A DNA stretch of 64,000 nt from Ancylobacter vacuolatus (GCF_030813595.1 NZ_JAUSUH010000001.1:744001-808000), one strand, 5' to 3'; positions 46,805 through 58,180 are shown, numbered from the stretch's first letter. Made by a program: numbers and translations. Notes: generated from the letters alone by a model not told the origin.

Positions 46805-47089
46805 ATGACCTCTCCCCTCTCCTGGTTTTCCACCAGCCTGCAGCTGGCCCGGCTCGGCATGGACATGCAGTTCGTGATCGCGGAACGGCTGAGCCGTCTG
46901 GCGCGCGGCGATGCCGCCGCCGGAGTGGAAGCCATGCGCATGGTGACGGAGAAGACGCTGGCGCTGGGCGAGGTCAATGCCCGGCTGGTGAAGGCGGCGG
47001 CCGCCGGCCGGCTCGACGCGGTCGGCCCGGAAATCGTCGCGCTGTATGGCCGCAAGGTGCGGGCGAACCGGAAGCGGCTGACGCGGTGA
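46805..47089 (+). CDS. Small helical hypothetical protein (phasin-like?)
   Basis: A 94-residue amphipathic, Ala/Leu/Glu-rich protein that looks wholly helical (FVIAERLSRLARGD, MRMVTEKTLALGEV). It lacks cysteine and ends in a basic tail (KVRANRKRLTR). Short helical proteins of this kind near phaC can be phasins, but similarity is compositional only. The start at 46805 is chosen by position of the hydrophobic N-terminus (MTSPLSWFSTSLQLARLG). Confidence 0.5.
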   Translation: MTSPLSWFSTSLQLARLGMDMQFVIAERLSRLARGDAAAGVEAMRMVTEKTLALGEVNARLVKAAAAGRLDAVGPEIVALYGRKVRANRKRLTR

Positions 47090-47203
47090 GGTCCGGCCTC
47101 GCATGGCGTCCATGTTCACGGAGCGTTCCGGTTTCGCGCCACGCCTGCCATAGTGCTAAGGAGACCGAATCGGTTCCTGACCACGACGAGACCGCCCGCA
47201 CCC

Positions 47204-49237
<2,034 letters not shown>

Positions 49238-49252
49238 GGCGGGCCTGCCCGT

Positions 49253-51028
49253 TCAGTCGGGCGCCGGGGCGTAGCGGGCGTCGATGATGGCCTGGAGGGC
49301 GGGCCGGTATTGCTCGCGCGCCACCGCCTTGGCCGCCTCGCGCACCCGCCGGCCGCTGGCGCGCTGCTCTTGCGGGCTGGCGCCGGTCCAAACGCCCTGG
49401 GGATGCTGGCGGTAGACGCTCATCGGCTGGTTGAGATAGCCGATCGGGCCCAGCCTTTCGAGATGGAAGGCCAGCGCGATCTCGCTCAGCCGATGCCGGA
49501 ACAGGCCGTTGGGCAGCGTCTTCATCGCGTCGGAGCGAAAGAGGCAGCAGGAGAAATTGGCGATCAGGTTCAGGCTCGGCTCGGCCAGGAAATCCGCGCC
49601 GTCCAGCTTGCTCTTGCGCAGCTTGTCCTGGCGCGGCAGCGTCGCCCGCCCGGGCGTGCCGGGGGTCTCGATCTCGATCTTCGAGAACACCATGGAGCAG
49701 TCCGCGTTCTTGCGCAGGAAGGCGATCTGGCGGGCGAGCTTGGCGGGGTCGGTCCAGTAGTCATCGCCCTCCAGCACCGCCAGAAATTCGCCGCCCGCCG
49801 CTGCGAAGGCGCGCTGGAAATTGCCCGATATGCCACGATTGGTGCCGTCGCCGATCATCCGCAGCGCAAAGGGATGGCGCGCACAGAAGTCACGGGCGAT
49901 GTCGGCGGTGCCGTCGGTCGAGCCGTCATCGGCAATGACGATGTCGTGGAAGAAATCGCCAACCTGCGCCAGCGCGCTCTCGATCGCCTGGGCGATGAAG
50001 TCCTTCTGATTATAGCAGATGATGACGGTGGTGACGGTGGTGCGCAGACCATGGCGCCGCAGGATGCGCGCCATCGGCAGCGAGAACGGCTCGTGCGTGG
50101 TGATGCGGTTGAGGGCGCTGCCGTCGCCGTTGCGATAGTCGAGCAGCACCTCGGTGATGTAGGCCGGCGTGTAGCGCCGCACATATTTCAGGATCACGTC
50201 CCAGTCGACCAGGCGACGCAGGCCGAGGTCGAACCCGCCGAGTTCGTGGAAACAGGCGATGTGGTGCACGAAGACGCCGAGGTCGATGTAGTTGGCGCGC
50301 TGCAGCGCCTCCAGATCGAAGGGACCGCCCAGTATGTCGGCCTCGCTCGCGCGATGAAAGCGGGAATAGAAGGTCATCGCCCCATCCCGCCCGACGATGC
50401 GCCGGGCGAAGCTGTCGAGGAAGTGCGGGCGGATGGTGTTGTCGGAATCGATATAGGCGATCCAGGGATGGCGCGCGACCAGGAGGCCGGCATTGCGGGC
50501 CGCCGATATGCCGAGATTGCGGGAGAAGCGGAGATAGACCAGCCGCCCCTGCGCCAGCTCGGCCCCATAGCGGGCGTTGAGGCGCTCTTGCGTGCCATCG
50601 GTCGAGCCGTCATCGACGATGACCAGCTCGAAATTCCCATGGGTCTGGGCGAGGACGGAATCGATCGCCTGCTCAATGATGCCAGCGCGATTATAGGTGG
50701 CGAGGATCACCGAGAACGCCACCTCGGCCACCCTCGCATCGGCCGCGTCGACGGGACGGATGGCGCGGCCCTCGGCTTCGCCCCAGAGCGCATAATGCAG
50801 CAGCGGATTGAGGCCGGCCGCCGCCACGTCGGGATGGGTGGCGAGATAATGGGCGCCGTCGAAATAGGGCGAAGGATCGGCGCCCTGCTTCCAGCCAATG
50901 GTGAGGTAATGGTCGAGCAGATGGGCCGGCGAGGCTGACAGATCGGGATGGCGCGCCCAATACCACGCGGCATCGAACAGTTCTGTCTGCGCGATGCGCG
51001 GGTGATGCACCGTCTTCAGCCGTCCCAT
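49253..51028 (-). CDS. Tandem GT2 glycosyltransferase
   Basis: A 591-residue protein with two family 2 glycosyltransferase domains. Domain 1 begins FSVILATYNRAG with nucleotide-binding VIVDDGSTDGT; domain 2 begins TVTTVIICYNQKDF with VIADDGSTDGT. The first ~95 residues hold a repeat of the kind HYLxxGWKQGADPSPYFD found in polysaccharide synthesis glycosyltransferases. It probably builds a surface polysaccharide or O-antigen from nucleotide sugars. No other polysaccharide gene is adjacent. It ends 15 bases from the convergent parE stop. Confidence 0.82.
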   Translation of the reverse strand: MGRLKTVHHPRIAQTELFDAAWYWARHPDLSASPAHLLDHYLTIGWKQGADPSPYFDGAHYLATHPDVAAAGLNPLLHYALWGEAEGRAIRPVDAADARVAEVAFSVILATYNRAGIIEQAIDSVLAQTHGNFELVIVDDGSTDGTQERLNARYGAELAQGRLVYLRFSRNLGISAARNAGLLVARHPWIAYIDSDNTIRPHFLDSFARRIVGRDGAMTFYSRFHRASEADILGGPFDLEALQRANYIDLGVFVHHIACFHELGGFDLGLRRLVDWDVILKYVRRYTPAYITEVLLDYRNGDGSALNRITTHEPFSLPMARILRRHGLRTTVTTVIICYNQKDFIAQAIESALAQVGDFFHDIVIADDGSTDGTADIARDFCARHPFALRMIGDGTNRGISGNFQRAFAAAGGEFLAVLEGDDYWTDPAKLARQIAFLRKNADCSMVFSKIEIETPGTPGRATLPRQDKLRKSKLDGADFLAEPSLNLIANFSCCLFRSDAMKTLPNGLFRHRLSEIALAFHLERLGPIGYLNQPMSVYRQHPQGVWTGASPQEQRASGRRVREAAKAVAREQYRPALQAIIDARYAPAPD

Positions 51029-51079
51029 CGCCCCCCCGGTTCTGCGCGGGGCGTGGCGGCCGATCGCCGCCCTTCCTTC

Positions 51080-51715
51080 TTACCCGCGTCGCTCCAATGC
51101 TATACGCGCGGCAATGGCCAGCAGGAGTATTGCGGTAAGCTTCTCCGCTATTCGCGCCAAGCCCGGACGGCCGCCCAGCCAGCGGCCGATATGGCCGGCA
51201 AAGGCGCCCACCAGCGCGTTCACCACCGTGCCGCCAATGTTGAGGATGAGGCCCAGCACCATGAACTGGGCAAAGGCGCTGCCGCGCGACAGATCGACGA
51301 ATTGCGGCAGGAAGGCCAGCACGAATACCGCCACTTTCGGGTTGAGCAGGCTGACCAGCACCGCCGCCCGCCACGCCTTGACGGCCGAGGCGCGGGTAGG
51401 CGCGACGCGCGCCGCCACCAGCTCGCCGGAGCCGCGCAGCGCCTGCACCGCGAGATAGACGAGATAGGCGACGCCGGCCCAGCGCAGCACCTCGAACGCG
51501 GCCGGATGCGCCGCCAGCAGCGCCGCCAGCCCCACCGCCGCCGCGCAGCTGTGCAGGAACACCCCGGTGGCGATCCCGAAACTCGCGGCGATGCCGGCGC
51601 GCGGGCCCGAGCGCATGCCCTGGCTGAGGCAGAACAGCATGTCGTTGCCAGGAGTGAGATTCAGCGCCAGCGCCGCCGGAACGAAGACGAGCAGCGTTTC
51701 GCCAGGGATCAGCAT
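51080..51715 (-). CDS. LysE-family amino acid exporter
   Basis: A 211-residue inner-membrane protein with about six helices. It has the family opening AALALNLTPGNDMLFCLSQG and a middle FLPQFVDLSRGSAFAQF. LysE/RhtB proteins export basic or hydrophobic amino acids or homoserine lactones; the substrate is not evident. The start lies three bases after the stop of the preceding elongation-factor gene, so the two are likely one transcript. Confidence 0.85.
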   Translation of the reverse strand: MLIPGETLLVFVPAALALNLTPGNDMLFCLSQGMRSGPRAGIAASFGIATGVFLHSCAAAVGLAALLAAHPAAFEVLRWAGVAYLVYLAVQALRGSGELVAARVAPTRASAVKAWRAAVLVSLLNPKVAVFVLAFLPQFVDLSRGSAFAQFMVLGLILNIGGTVVNALVGAFAGHIGRWLGGRPGLARIAEKLTAILLLAIAARIALERRG

Positions 51716-51718
51716 GGC

Positions 51719-52195
51719 TCACGCCTCTTCGGGGCGTGGATCGACGGCGACGATTTCCATCGCCCCGGCCGGCAGGGCGACCTCGTCGCCGATCCATTTG
51801 CCCAGCAGCGCACGGGCCACCGGCGACACCCAGCCGATGCGCCCCTGCGCCGGATCGGCCTCATCCTCGCCGACGATGCGAAAGCGGCGGCGCCCGCCTT
51901 TCGCGTCTTCCAGCGTCACCGCCATGCCGAAGGTGATGGCCTCAATCTCCTGCGGCGGGTCGACCGGCTCGGCGCTGGACCGGCGGGCTGACCAGTAGCG
52001 CAGCTCCCGCGAGGCGGCGGCCACCGCGTCCCGGTCGCCACGGGCGCCGGCAGCGGAGAGAGCCTCGCGCTGGCCCGCCAGTTCGGCGTCGATCTGCGCC
52101 AGTCCCCGGCGGGTGACGAGGTTGCGATTGGTGCTGACCGGGCGCTCCGGCAGGGTGTCGGCGCCGCTGTCTTCCTTCACGAATGCACGGCTCAT
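51719..52195 (-). CDS. GreA/GreB-family transcription elongation factor
   Basis: A 158-residue protein. An N-terminal alpha-helical region (LAQIDAELAGQREALSAAGA) leads to a C-terminal GreA-type domain with RFRIVGEDEADPAQGRIGWVSPVARALLG. It resembles nucleoside-diphosphate-kinase-regulator/GreA-like proteins more than full GreA, since the coiled-coil tip acids are less clear. It probably acts on the RNA polymerase secondary channel. The start at 52195 has AGG about 9 bases upstream. Confidence 0.8.
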   Translation of the reverse strand: MSRAFVKEDSGADTLPERPVSTNRNLVTRRGLAQIDAELAGQREALSAAGARGDRDAVAAASRELRYWSARRSSAEPVDPPQEIEAITFGMAVTLEDAKGGRRRFRIVGEDEADPAQGRIGWVSPVARALLGKWIGDEVALPAGAMEIVAVDPRPEEA

Positions 52196-52271
52196 CGCCC
52201 GACCTGCCTTCCCTTGGGATGGCCGCCGGGGCCGGAACATGCCGAAATGCCCTTGACAGCGGCCAAATCCG

Positions 52272-52299
52272 TTGACTTTCCGAGCGTTATGCCTATGGT
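52272..52299 (+). promoter_or_regulatory. Candidate sigma-70 promoter of the RNA helicase gene
   Basis: TTGACT and TATGGT are separated by 16 bases, in the divergent region between the elongation-factor gene and the helicase. The helicase start is about 115 bases downstream, leaving room for a leader. Confidence 0.45.
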
Positions 52300-52414
52300 G
52301 CATCGCGTCGTCATACCATATCCGACTGATGCGCTCCGCGCGACGACGATGCAACCATCCCCGGTTACGGCTCGGGGAGCCGGTGTGCGGTGCGCAGCCG
52401 CAGAATTGATCCAG

Positions 52415-54058
52415 ATGCCTTTTAACGAACTGGGCCTGAGCGACAAGGTGCTCGCGGCCGTTGCCGATACGGGCTACACCGAGCCGACGCCGATCCAGGC
52501 GCAGGCTATCCCGCACATTCTCGCGCGCCGCGATGTGCTGGGGCTCGCCCAGACGGGCACCGGCAAGACCGCTGCCTTCACCCTGCCGATGCTGACGCTG
52601 CTGGAGCAGGGCCGCGCCCGCGCCCGCATGCCCCGCACGCTGATCCTTGAACCGACGCGCGAACTCGCCGCGCAGGTCGAGGAGAACTTCACGCGCTACG
52701 GCAAGAACCACAAGCTCAACGTCGCCCTGCTGATCGGCGGCGTTTCCTTCGGCGACCAGGACGCCAAGCTGCTGCGCGGGGTCGATATTCTCATCGCCAC
52801 GCCGGGCCGGCTGCTCGACCATGTCGAGCGTGGCCGCCTGCTGCTCTCCGGCATCGAGATCCTCGTCATCGACGAGGCCGACCGCATGCTGGACATGGGC
52901 TTCATCCCGGACATCGAACGGGTCTGCAAGCTGGTGCCGTTCACCCGGCAGACGCTGTTCTTCTCGGCCACCATGCCGCCGGAAATCCAGCGCCTCGTCT
53001 CGCAGTTTCTGTCGAACCCGGTGCAGATCGAAGCCTCGCGCCCCTCTTCCACCGCCTCGACGATCACCCAGCTGCTCGTCGCCTCCGGCAAGGAAGACTT
53101 CACCAAGCGCGACACGCTGCGCCACCTGATCAACACCGCCGACGCGCTGCAGAACGGCATCATCTTCTGCAACCGCAAGAGCGAAGTGGCCGTGGTGCAC
53201 AAATCGCTGCTGCGGCACGGCTACAAGGCCGTGTGCCTGCATGGCGACATGGACCAGCGCTCGCGCATGCAGGCGCTTGACCAGTTCCGCACCGGCGAGG
53301 CCACGCTGCTGGTGGCGTCCGATGTCGCCGCGCGCGGCCTCGACATTCCCGCCGTGAGCCACGTGTTCAACTATGACACGCCGCATCACGCGGAAGACTA
53401 TGTCCACCGCATCGGCCGCACCGGCCGGGCTGGTCGCGCCGGCGCCGCCTTCACCATCGTCACCGCTGGCGAGGTCAAGTCGCTGGCGGCGATCGAGAAG
53501 CTGATCGGCCGCCTGATCGACTGGAAGGACGGCGCGGGGCTCGACAGCCTGCCCGCCTCCGAGGCGCGCGCCCGCCCCACCCGCGAGAAGGCCGCCGGCG
53601 AGAAGACCTCGCGCGAAAAACCCGCCCGCGAGAAGGGTCGCGGCGGCCGCAGCGCCAGCCGCGAGCGCGAGGATGGCGGCGAGAGCCGTGGTGCCCGTCC
53701 CGCCCGTCGCCGCGATGCCGAGGCCGCGCCCGTGCCGGTCGAGGCCGTCGAGGCTCCGCTCGCCGCTGTCGCCGATGAGAGCGTGAAGCCGACCGCCAAG
53801 CCGGCGCGCCGTCGTGGCCGTGAAAAGGCGGTGGACGCCGAGGCAGCTCCGGTAGCCGCCCCTGTGGCTGCTCCGGCACCTGCCGCCGCCCGCCCCCCGC
53901 GCGAGCGCAACCGCGAAAAGCCGGCCCCGGCGCCCGCCCGGGCACCGGTCACGCCGCTCACCCATCGCCGCTCCGAGCGGGCGCCGATGGACGAGCCGGC
54001 AGATACCTCGCACCTGCCGGCCTTCCTGCTGCGGCCGGTGAAGATCAAGGCCGGCTGA
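52415..54058 (+). CDS. DEAD-box RNA helicase (RhlE-like)
   Basis: A 547-residue ATP-dependent RNA helicase. The Q motif ends TPIQAQAI, motif I is AQTGTGKT, motif II is DEAD in VIDEADRMLDMGF, motif III is SAT, and motif VI is HRIGRTGR. After about residue 380 comes a long tail rich in Arg/Lys/Glu/Ala, typical of RhlE/DbpA-like enzymes that bind RNA nonspecifically. The start at 52415 (MPFNELGLSDKVL) is chosen by family N-terminus; the open frame extends further upstream. Its end overlaps the next gene by 14 bases on the opposite strand. Confidence 0.88.
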   Translation: MPFNELGLSDKVLAAVADTGYTEPTPIQAQAIPHILARRDVLGLAQTGTGKTAAFTLPMLTLLEQGRARARMPRTLILEPTRELAAQVEENFTRYGKNHKLNVALLIGGVSFGDQDAKLLRGVDILIATPGRLLDHVERGRLLLSGIEILVIDEADRMLDMGFIPDIERVCKLVPFTRQTLFFSATMPPEIQRLVSQFLSNPVQIEASRPSSTASTITQLLVASGKEDFTKRDTLRHLINTADALQNGIIFCNRKSEVAVVHKSLLRHGYKAVCLHGDMDQRSRMQALDQFRTGEATLLVASDVAARGLDIPAVSHVFNYDTPHHAEDYVHRIGRTGRAGRAGAAFTIVTAGEVKSLAAIEKLIGRLIDWKDGAGLDSLPASEARARPTREKAAGEKTSREKPAREKGRGGRSASREREDGGESRGARPARRRDAEAAPVPVEAVEAPLAAVADESVKPTAKPARRRGREKAVDAEAAPVAAPVAAPAPAAARPPRERNREKPAPAPARAPVTPLTHRRSERAPMDEPADTSHLPAFLLRPVKIKAG

Positions 54059-54944
54059 ACGGCTCGCCCGAGAGCGGCTTGGGGAAGGCCGAGCCGGTTT
54101 CCGGCCGGTCGCCCTCCGTCGCCTCGGATTCGTTCTGCGGCCGCGCCGGCGGCGCGGCTCCAGCTGCCCGGCCCGGAGCAGGCAGACCACCGCCCCTCAG
54201 GCTATGGGCGCGCAGGCGACGAATAAGGTCGCCGCGCACCGCCCCCGCCTCGCTCGCCGACGCCCAGCCGGAGAAGCCGATCTCCACCCGGTCCAGCCCC
54301 ATTTTGGTGATCGAGGCGGAGGGGCCGGGCGCCTGGTTCACGCGCGGATCGGCGCGCAGGAAGGCGAGCCCGTCCTCCATCACCCCCTCAATATCAGCAT
54401 CCGGCTTCAGTTCGAGCGCGAAGCTGAAGCTGCGCGTGCCATAGACCGACTTGTTGACGATCGGCGCGCCCCAGACCCGTCCATTGGGCATCAGCACCTG
54501 CACATTGTCGCCGGCGGCAAGTTCGGTGGTGAACAGCGACAGCGCCTTGACCGTGCCGCTCTGGCCGCCGACCTCCACCGCGTCGCCGACCTTGAACGGT
54601 CGGAACAGCAGCAGCATCACCCCGGCCGCGAGATTGGACAGCGTGCCCTGCAGCGCGAGGCCGACAGCCAGCGAGGTGGCGCCGAGAACGGCAATAATGC
54701 TGGTGGTCTGGATGCCGAAGCGCTGCAGCACCGCCACCCCGACGAACACCAAGATGCCATAGCGCGCAAAGCTGGCGAAGAAGCCGGCCACGGTGGAATC
54801 GACCCGGCGCGTGCTGGCAAGCCCGCGCAGCACCAGTCGCTCCGCCAGCCCGGCCACCCACCAGCCGATGAGCAGCATGGCCAGCGCATAGAGCGCGTTC
54901 AGCCCATAGAGAATGAAGAGATTGCCGAGTTGGTCCAGGTTCAT
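54045..54944 (-). CDS. Small-conductance mechanosensitive channel (MscS family)
   Basis: A 299-residue MscS homologue. It has three N-terminal helices and a glycine/alanine-rich pore segment (GATSLAVGLALQGTLSNLAAG, about 88-108, then FRPFKVGD). A beta-rich domain includes LMPNGRVWGAPIVNKS. The tail is Pro/Ala/Glu-rich. It opens under membrane tension to release solutes. It converges with the helicase gene with a 14-base overlap. Confidence 0.87.
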   Translation of the reverse strand: MNLDQLGNLFILYGLNALYALAMLLIGWWVAGLAERLVLRGLASTRRVDSTVAGFFASFARYGILVFVGVAVLQRFGIQTTSIIAVLGATSLAVGLALQGTLSNLAAGVMLLLFRPFKVGDAVEVGGQSGTVKALSLFTTELAAGDNVQVLMPNGRVWGAPIVNKSVYGTRSFSFALELKPDADIEGVMEDGLAFLRADPRVNQAPGPSASITKMGLDRVEIGFSGWASASEAGAVRGDLIRRLRAHSLRGGGLPAPGRAAGAAPPARPQNESEATEGDRPETGSAFPKPLSGEPFSRP

Positions 54945-54998
54945 GCCGTCGCTCCAGGGGAAAGTCCGTCCATGGAAACGACAAAGCGGCGGCCGGGT

Positions 54999-55364
54999 TC
55001 ACTCGGCGCGGTGATTTCGCACCACTCGCCGGCGCGTGGGGCGCCGGGACGCGGCGGCCTTGTGCGCCAGGCTGACGGCCAGACCGGCAAGCTCGGCCGC
55101 TAAATCGACGTCGTCCAGCGCCGCCTCGGGCAGCGACCAGAAGCCGAGCGTCACCGGCCGGCCCAGCCGCTCATAGCTGAAAATCAGCGAGCCAGCAGCG
55201 GCGAGCCGCGTCGCGAGTGCGGCATCCGCCTTGAGATAGAGGGTGTCTTCGACCGCGAGGGCGAACATCACCCCTTCGGCATAGACGCCGAGCCCGCCGA
55301 ACATGCGCCGGCAGCGCACGGGGCCGAAGGCGGCGAAGATGTCGGCGATGCCGGCCTCGTCCAT
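54999..55364 (-). CDS. TfoX N-terminal family protein
   Basis: A 121-residue protein matching the N-terminal half of TfoX/Sxy. It shows the MFGGLGVYAEGVMFALAVEDTLYLKAD block (about 21-47) and a YERLGRPVTLGFWSLPE segment. A basic tail (RRPTRRRVVRNHR) replaces the C-terminal domain. TfoX is a competence co-activator in Haemophilus, but single-domain forms in alphaproteobacteria have no proven function. It starts 10 bases after the sufA stop, so it is at the end of the suf operon. Confidence 0.78.
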   Translation of the reverse strand: MDEAGIADIFAAFGPVRCRRMFGGLGVYAEGVMFALAVEDTLYLKADAALATRLAAAGSLIFSYERLGRPVTLGFWSLPEAALDDVDLAAELAGLAVSLAHKAAASRRPTRRRVVRNHRAE

Positions 55365-55374
55365 CGCCCGCAGG

Positions 55375-55767
55375 TCAGGCGCCGGCCTCGGCCGGTTCCG
55401 GCTGCACCGGGGTGATGGCGACCGATTCGCCGCAGCCGCAGGCCGAGGTCTGGTTCGGGTTGTTGAACACGAACTGGGCGGAGAGCTTGTCGGCCTTGAA
55501 ATCCATCTGGGTGCCGAGCAGGTACAGGATCGCCTTGGGGTCGATCAGCACCTTGACGCCCTTGTCCTCAACCACCTCGTCGAACTTGCCCGCCTGTTCA
55601 GCGAACTCCATCGTGTATTCCATGCCGGCGCAGCCGCCATTCTTGATGCCGATGCGCAGGCCGGCCACCGGCTTTTCCGAACGCGCGATCACCGCGCGCA
55701 CGCGCTCGGCAGCGGCATCGGTCAGGGTCATCACCTGCGGGCGGGGGCGAGGCTGGGGCTGGGTCAT
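55375..55767 (-). CDS. sufA: Fe-S cluster assembly scaffold/carrier (SufA/HesB-IscA family)
   Basis: A 130-residue A-type carrier. The three conserved cysteines are present: Cys46 and the C-terminal pair Cys110/Cys112 in CGCGES. The family passes Fe-S clusters from SufBCD to target proteins. An N-terminal Pro/Gln-rich stretch precedes the domain. It is separated from the VOC gene by 218 bases containing part of a palindromic repeat. Confidence 0.92.
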   Translation of the reverse strand: MTQPQPRPRPQVMTLTDAAAERVRAVIARSEKPVAGLRIGIKNGGCAGMEYTMEFAEQAGKFDEVVEDKGVKVLIDPKAILYLLGTQMDFKADKLSAQFVFNNPNQTSACGCGESVAITPVQPEPAEAGA

Positions 55768-55985
55768 TTCTCACTGTCTCCACATCGACGCCGGTTCAAG
55801 GCCGACGGATCGGTACGTTTAAGATGGGGGATGCGCGGGGTGCAGGCAAGGGCGAAGGCGGCGGGGCTGGCGTGCACCACGCCAAGTCGTTTCGCCGAAG
55901 AGTCGTCGCTGGGCCCCGGATCGGCCCTACACTTTGTGCAGCTTGTCTGGGCACCTCAGGATGACGGCGCCCCTCGGCCCCGCCC

Positions 55986-56417
55986 TCAATAGTTCGGCCA
56001 GAGCCCCGGTGTCGCCAGTTCCACCAGATTCCCGTCGGGGTCGCGGAAATAGAGGCTCACCCCGCCGCCCTTCCACGTCACCCGGCCTTCCAGCGCCACG
56101 CGATGAACGGCGAGATGCTGCTCCCAATGGGCCAGCGCGCTCGCCGGGATCGCCAGCGCGTAGTGCAGCGGGCCATGGCCGTCATGCGGGGGAATGGTGC
56201 CCTCCGCCATCACGACAGGCTCCAGCGTCTGGCCGCGCAGGAACAGCAGCAGCACGCTGCCCGGCCCGGCATTGTAGGCGCAGAAGCGCTCATCGGCGAT
56301 CATCGGACGGAGGCCCAGCACGCGCTCATAGAAGCCGCGCGCGCGGGGCAGGTCGTCCACATAAAGGCCGGTTTCCACCACGCCGGAAAGCGGCGGTGCG
56401 GCAGGAGTTTCGCTCAC
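55986..56417 (-). CDS. VOC (glyoxalase/dioxygenase superfamily) protein
   Basis: A 143-residue protein with one vicinal-oxygen-chelate domain: ETGLYVDDLPRARGFYERVLGL at the start and YFRDPDGNLVELATPG at the end, with metal-ligand candidates His (GHGPLHYALA) and Glu (NLVEL). GTG 56417 is chosen because the upstream frame overlaps sufT. It could be a glyoxalase or extradiol dioxygenase. It is embedded in the suf operon but has no known Fe-S role. Confidence 0.7.
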   Translation of the reverse strand: MSETPAAPPLSGVVETGLYVDDLPRARGFYERVLGLRPMIADERFCAYNAGPGSVLLLFLRGQTLEPVVMAEGTIPPHDGHGPLHYALAIPASALAHWEQHLAVHRVALEGRVTWKGGGVSLYFRDPDGNLVELATPGLWPNY

Positions 56418-56430
56418 AACTGAGTCTCGC

Positions 56431-56805
56431 TTACCAGAGATTGAGCGCCAGCCGCGCTTCCTCGGACATCCGGCCCTGGTCCCAGGGCGGATCGAAGGTG
56501 AGGTTGACGCTGGCGCCGGAGACACCGCCCACGCTGGCCACCGCGCCTTCCACCATGCCGGGAAGTTCGGCGGCGGCGGGGCAGTTCGGCGTGGTCAGCG
56601 TCATCTCGACCGCGACCTGGCGGTCATCGGCGATGTCGACCTTGTAGATGAGCCCGAGCTCGTAAATGTCGACCGGGATTTCCGGGTCATAGACGGTCTT
56701 GAGCGCCGCGACGATATCGTCGGTGAGGCGCGCAAGCTCCTCCTCCGGAATGCCGGACTGGACCGGCGGGGCGTTCGGACTGTCGGACATGTGGGTTTCG
56801 CTCAT
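56431..56805 (-). CDS. sufT: SUF-associated DUF59/MIP18 protein (SufT)
   Basis: A 124-residue protein. The DUF59 domain carries VYDPEIPVDIYELGLIYKV (39-57) and TTPNCPAAAELPGMVE, including the conserved Cys. The family supports maturation of Fe-S proteins. ATG overlaps the sufS stop (ATGA). The location inside the suf operon supports this role. Confidence 0.88.
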   Translation of the reverse strand: MSETHMSDSPNAPPVQSGIPEEELARLTDDIVAALKTVYDPEIPVDIYELGLIYKVDIADDRQVAVEMTLTTPNCPAAAELPGMVEGAVASVGGVSGASVNLTFDPPWDQGRMSEEARLALNLW

Positions 56806-58052
56806 GCGAAAAGATCCTGAGCCTTGATGAGGGCGTCGGCGAGAGCGTCGACTTCCTCATGCGTGTTATAGAGCGCGAACGACGCCCGGCACGTCGCATT
56901 TACACCATATCGCCCCAGAAGCGGCATCGCGCAATGGGTGCCGGCGCGCACGGCCACCCCGGCGCGGTCGATCACGGTGGCGATGTCGTGCGCATGCGCG
57001 CCCTTCACGTCGAAGGCGAAGATGGCGCCCTTGCCCGGCGCGTCGCCATAGACCTGCACCGAATTGATCTGTGCCAGCCGCTCGCGGGCATAGGCGCCGA
57101 GCGAGGCCTCATGCGCGGCGATACGCTCGCGCCCGAGGCTTTCCATATAGGCCAGCGCCGCGCCGAGCCCGATCGCCTGCACGATCGGCGGCGTGCCGGC
57201 CTCGAAGCGGTGTGGAGGCTCGCCATAGGTGACGCCCTCTTCGGTGACGGTGCGGATCATCTCGCCGCCGCCCTCATAGGGCGGCATCTTCTCCAGCAGC
57301 GCCCGCTTGCCATAGAGCAGGCCGATGCCGGTCGGCCCGTAGAGCTTGTGGCCGGTGACGGCGTAGAAATCGACGTCGAGCTCCACCACGTCCACCGGCA
57401 TGTGCACGGCGGCCTGCGAGCCGTCCACCACAACAAGCGCGCCGACCTCATGGGCGAGGCGGGCGATCTCCTTGATCGGCGTCACCGTGCCCAGCACATT
57501 CGACATATGGGTGATGGCGACGATCTTGGTGCGCTCGGTCAGCAGCGCCTTGAAGGCGTCGAGGTCGAAGGCGCCGTCCTCGGTCACCGGCGCCCATTTG
57601 ATGACAGCACCCTTGCGCTCCCGCAGATAGTTCCACGGCACGATGTTGGAATGGTGCTCCATGATCGAGAGCACGATCTCGTCGCCCTCCCCGATCGACT
57701 GGCCGAGCGAGGACGCAACGAGGTTGAGCGCGCCGGTGGCGGAGCGGGTGAAGATCACCTCTTCCAGCGTCGGGGCGCCCAGGAAGGCGCGGCAGCGCTC
57801 GCGCGCTTCCTCATAGGCCTCGGTCATCGCATTGGCGAGGAAGTGCAGGCCGCGATGGACGTTGGAATATTCGTTCTCATAGGCGAAGCGCATCCGGTCC
57901 AGCACCTGCACCGGCTTCTGCGCCGAAGCGGCGTTGTCGAGATAGACCAGAGGTTTGCCGTAGACCTGTTTCGACAGGATCGGAAAATCCTGCCGCACGC
58001 GGGCGACATCATAGGTGCCGTTGGCGACGGCGGGGTGGAGGGTGATGGTCAT
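56802..58052 (-). CDS. sufS: Cysteine desulfurase SufS
   Basis: A 416-residue group II cysteine desulfurase that removes sulfur from L-cysteine to make a persulfide for cluster assembly. The PLP lysine is Lys236 (AVTGHKLYGPTGIG) and the catalytic Cys374 lies in RAGTHCAMPLL. The start at 58052 (MTITLHPAVANG) excludes an upstream open stretch that is the palindromic repeat. It follows sufD with 148 intervening bases. Confidence 0.96.
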   Translation of the reverse strand: MTITLHPAVANGTYDVARVRQDFPILSKQVYGKPLVYLDNAASAQKPVQVLDRMRFAYENEYSNVHRGLHFLANAMTEAYEEARERCRAFLGAPTLEEVIFTRSATGALNLVASSLGQSIGEGDEIVLSIMEHHSNIVPWNYLRERKGAVIKWAPVTEDGAFDLDAFKALLTERTKIVAITHMSNVLGTVTPIKEIARLAHEVGALVVVDGSQAAVHMPVDVVELDVDFYAVTGHKLYGPTGIGLLYGKRALLEKMPPYEGGGEMIRTVTEEGVTYGEPPHRFEAGTPPIVQAIGLGAALAYMESLGRERIAAHEASLGAYARERLAQINSVQVYGDAPGKGAIFAFDVKGAHAHDIATVIDRAGVAVRAGTHCAMPLLGRYGVNATCRASFALYNTHEEVDALADALIKAQDLFA

Positions 58053-58083
58053 CGGTCGACCTTTCTGGCGCCACACGGGCGAA

Positions 58084-58180
58084 CATCCTTCGAGGCCGGC
58101 CTTTGGCCGGCGCCTCAGGATGACGTGGTTCTCAAGGGCAACGTCATCCTGAGGGCGAGCGAAGCGAGCCTCGAAGGATG
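58084..58180. repeat. 97-bp palindromic element (family A), sufD-sufS gap
   Basis: Exactly the length and layout of the ureC-ureE copy: outer arms catccttcgagg and cctcgaaggatg, inner pair gcctcaggatgacg and cgtcatcctgagg. It lies in the gap between two co-transcribed suf genes. Confidence 0.8.

Noticed and set aside
51719-54190. An 823-codon minus-strand open frame
   Set aside because: It runs opposite the RNA helicase; only the last 158 codons match a GreA-type protein with its own start at 52195.
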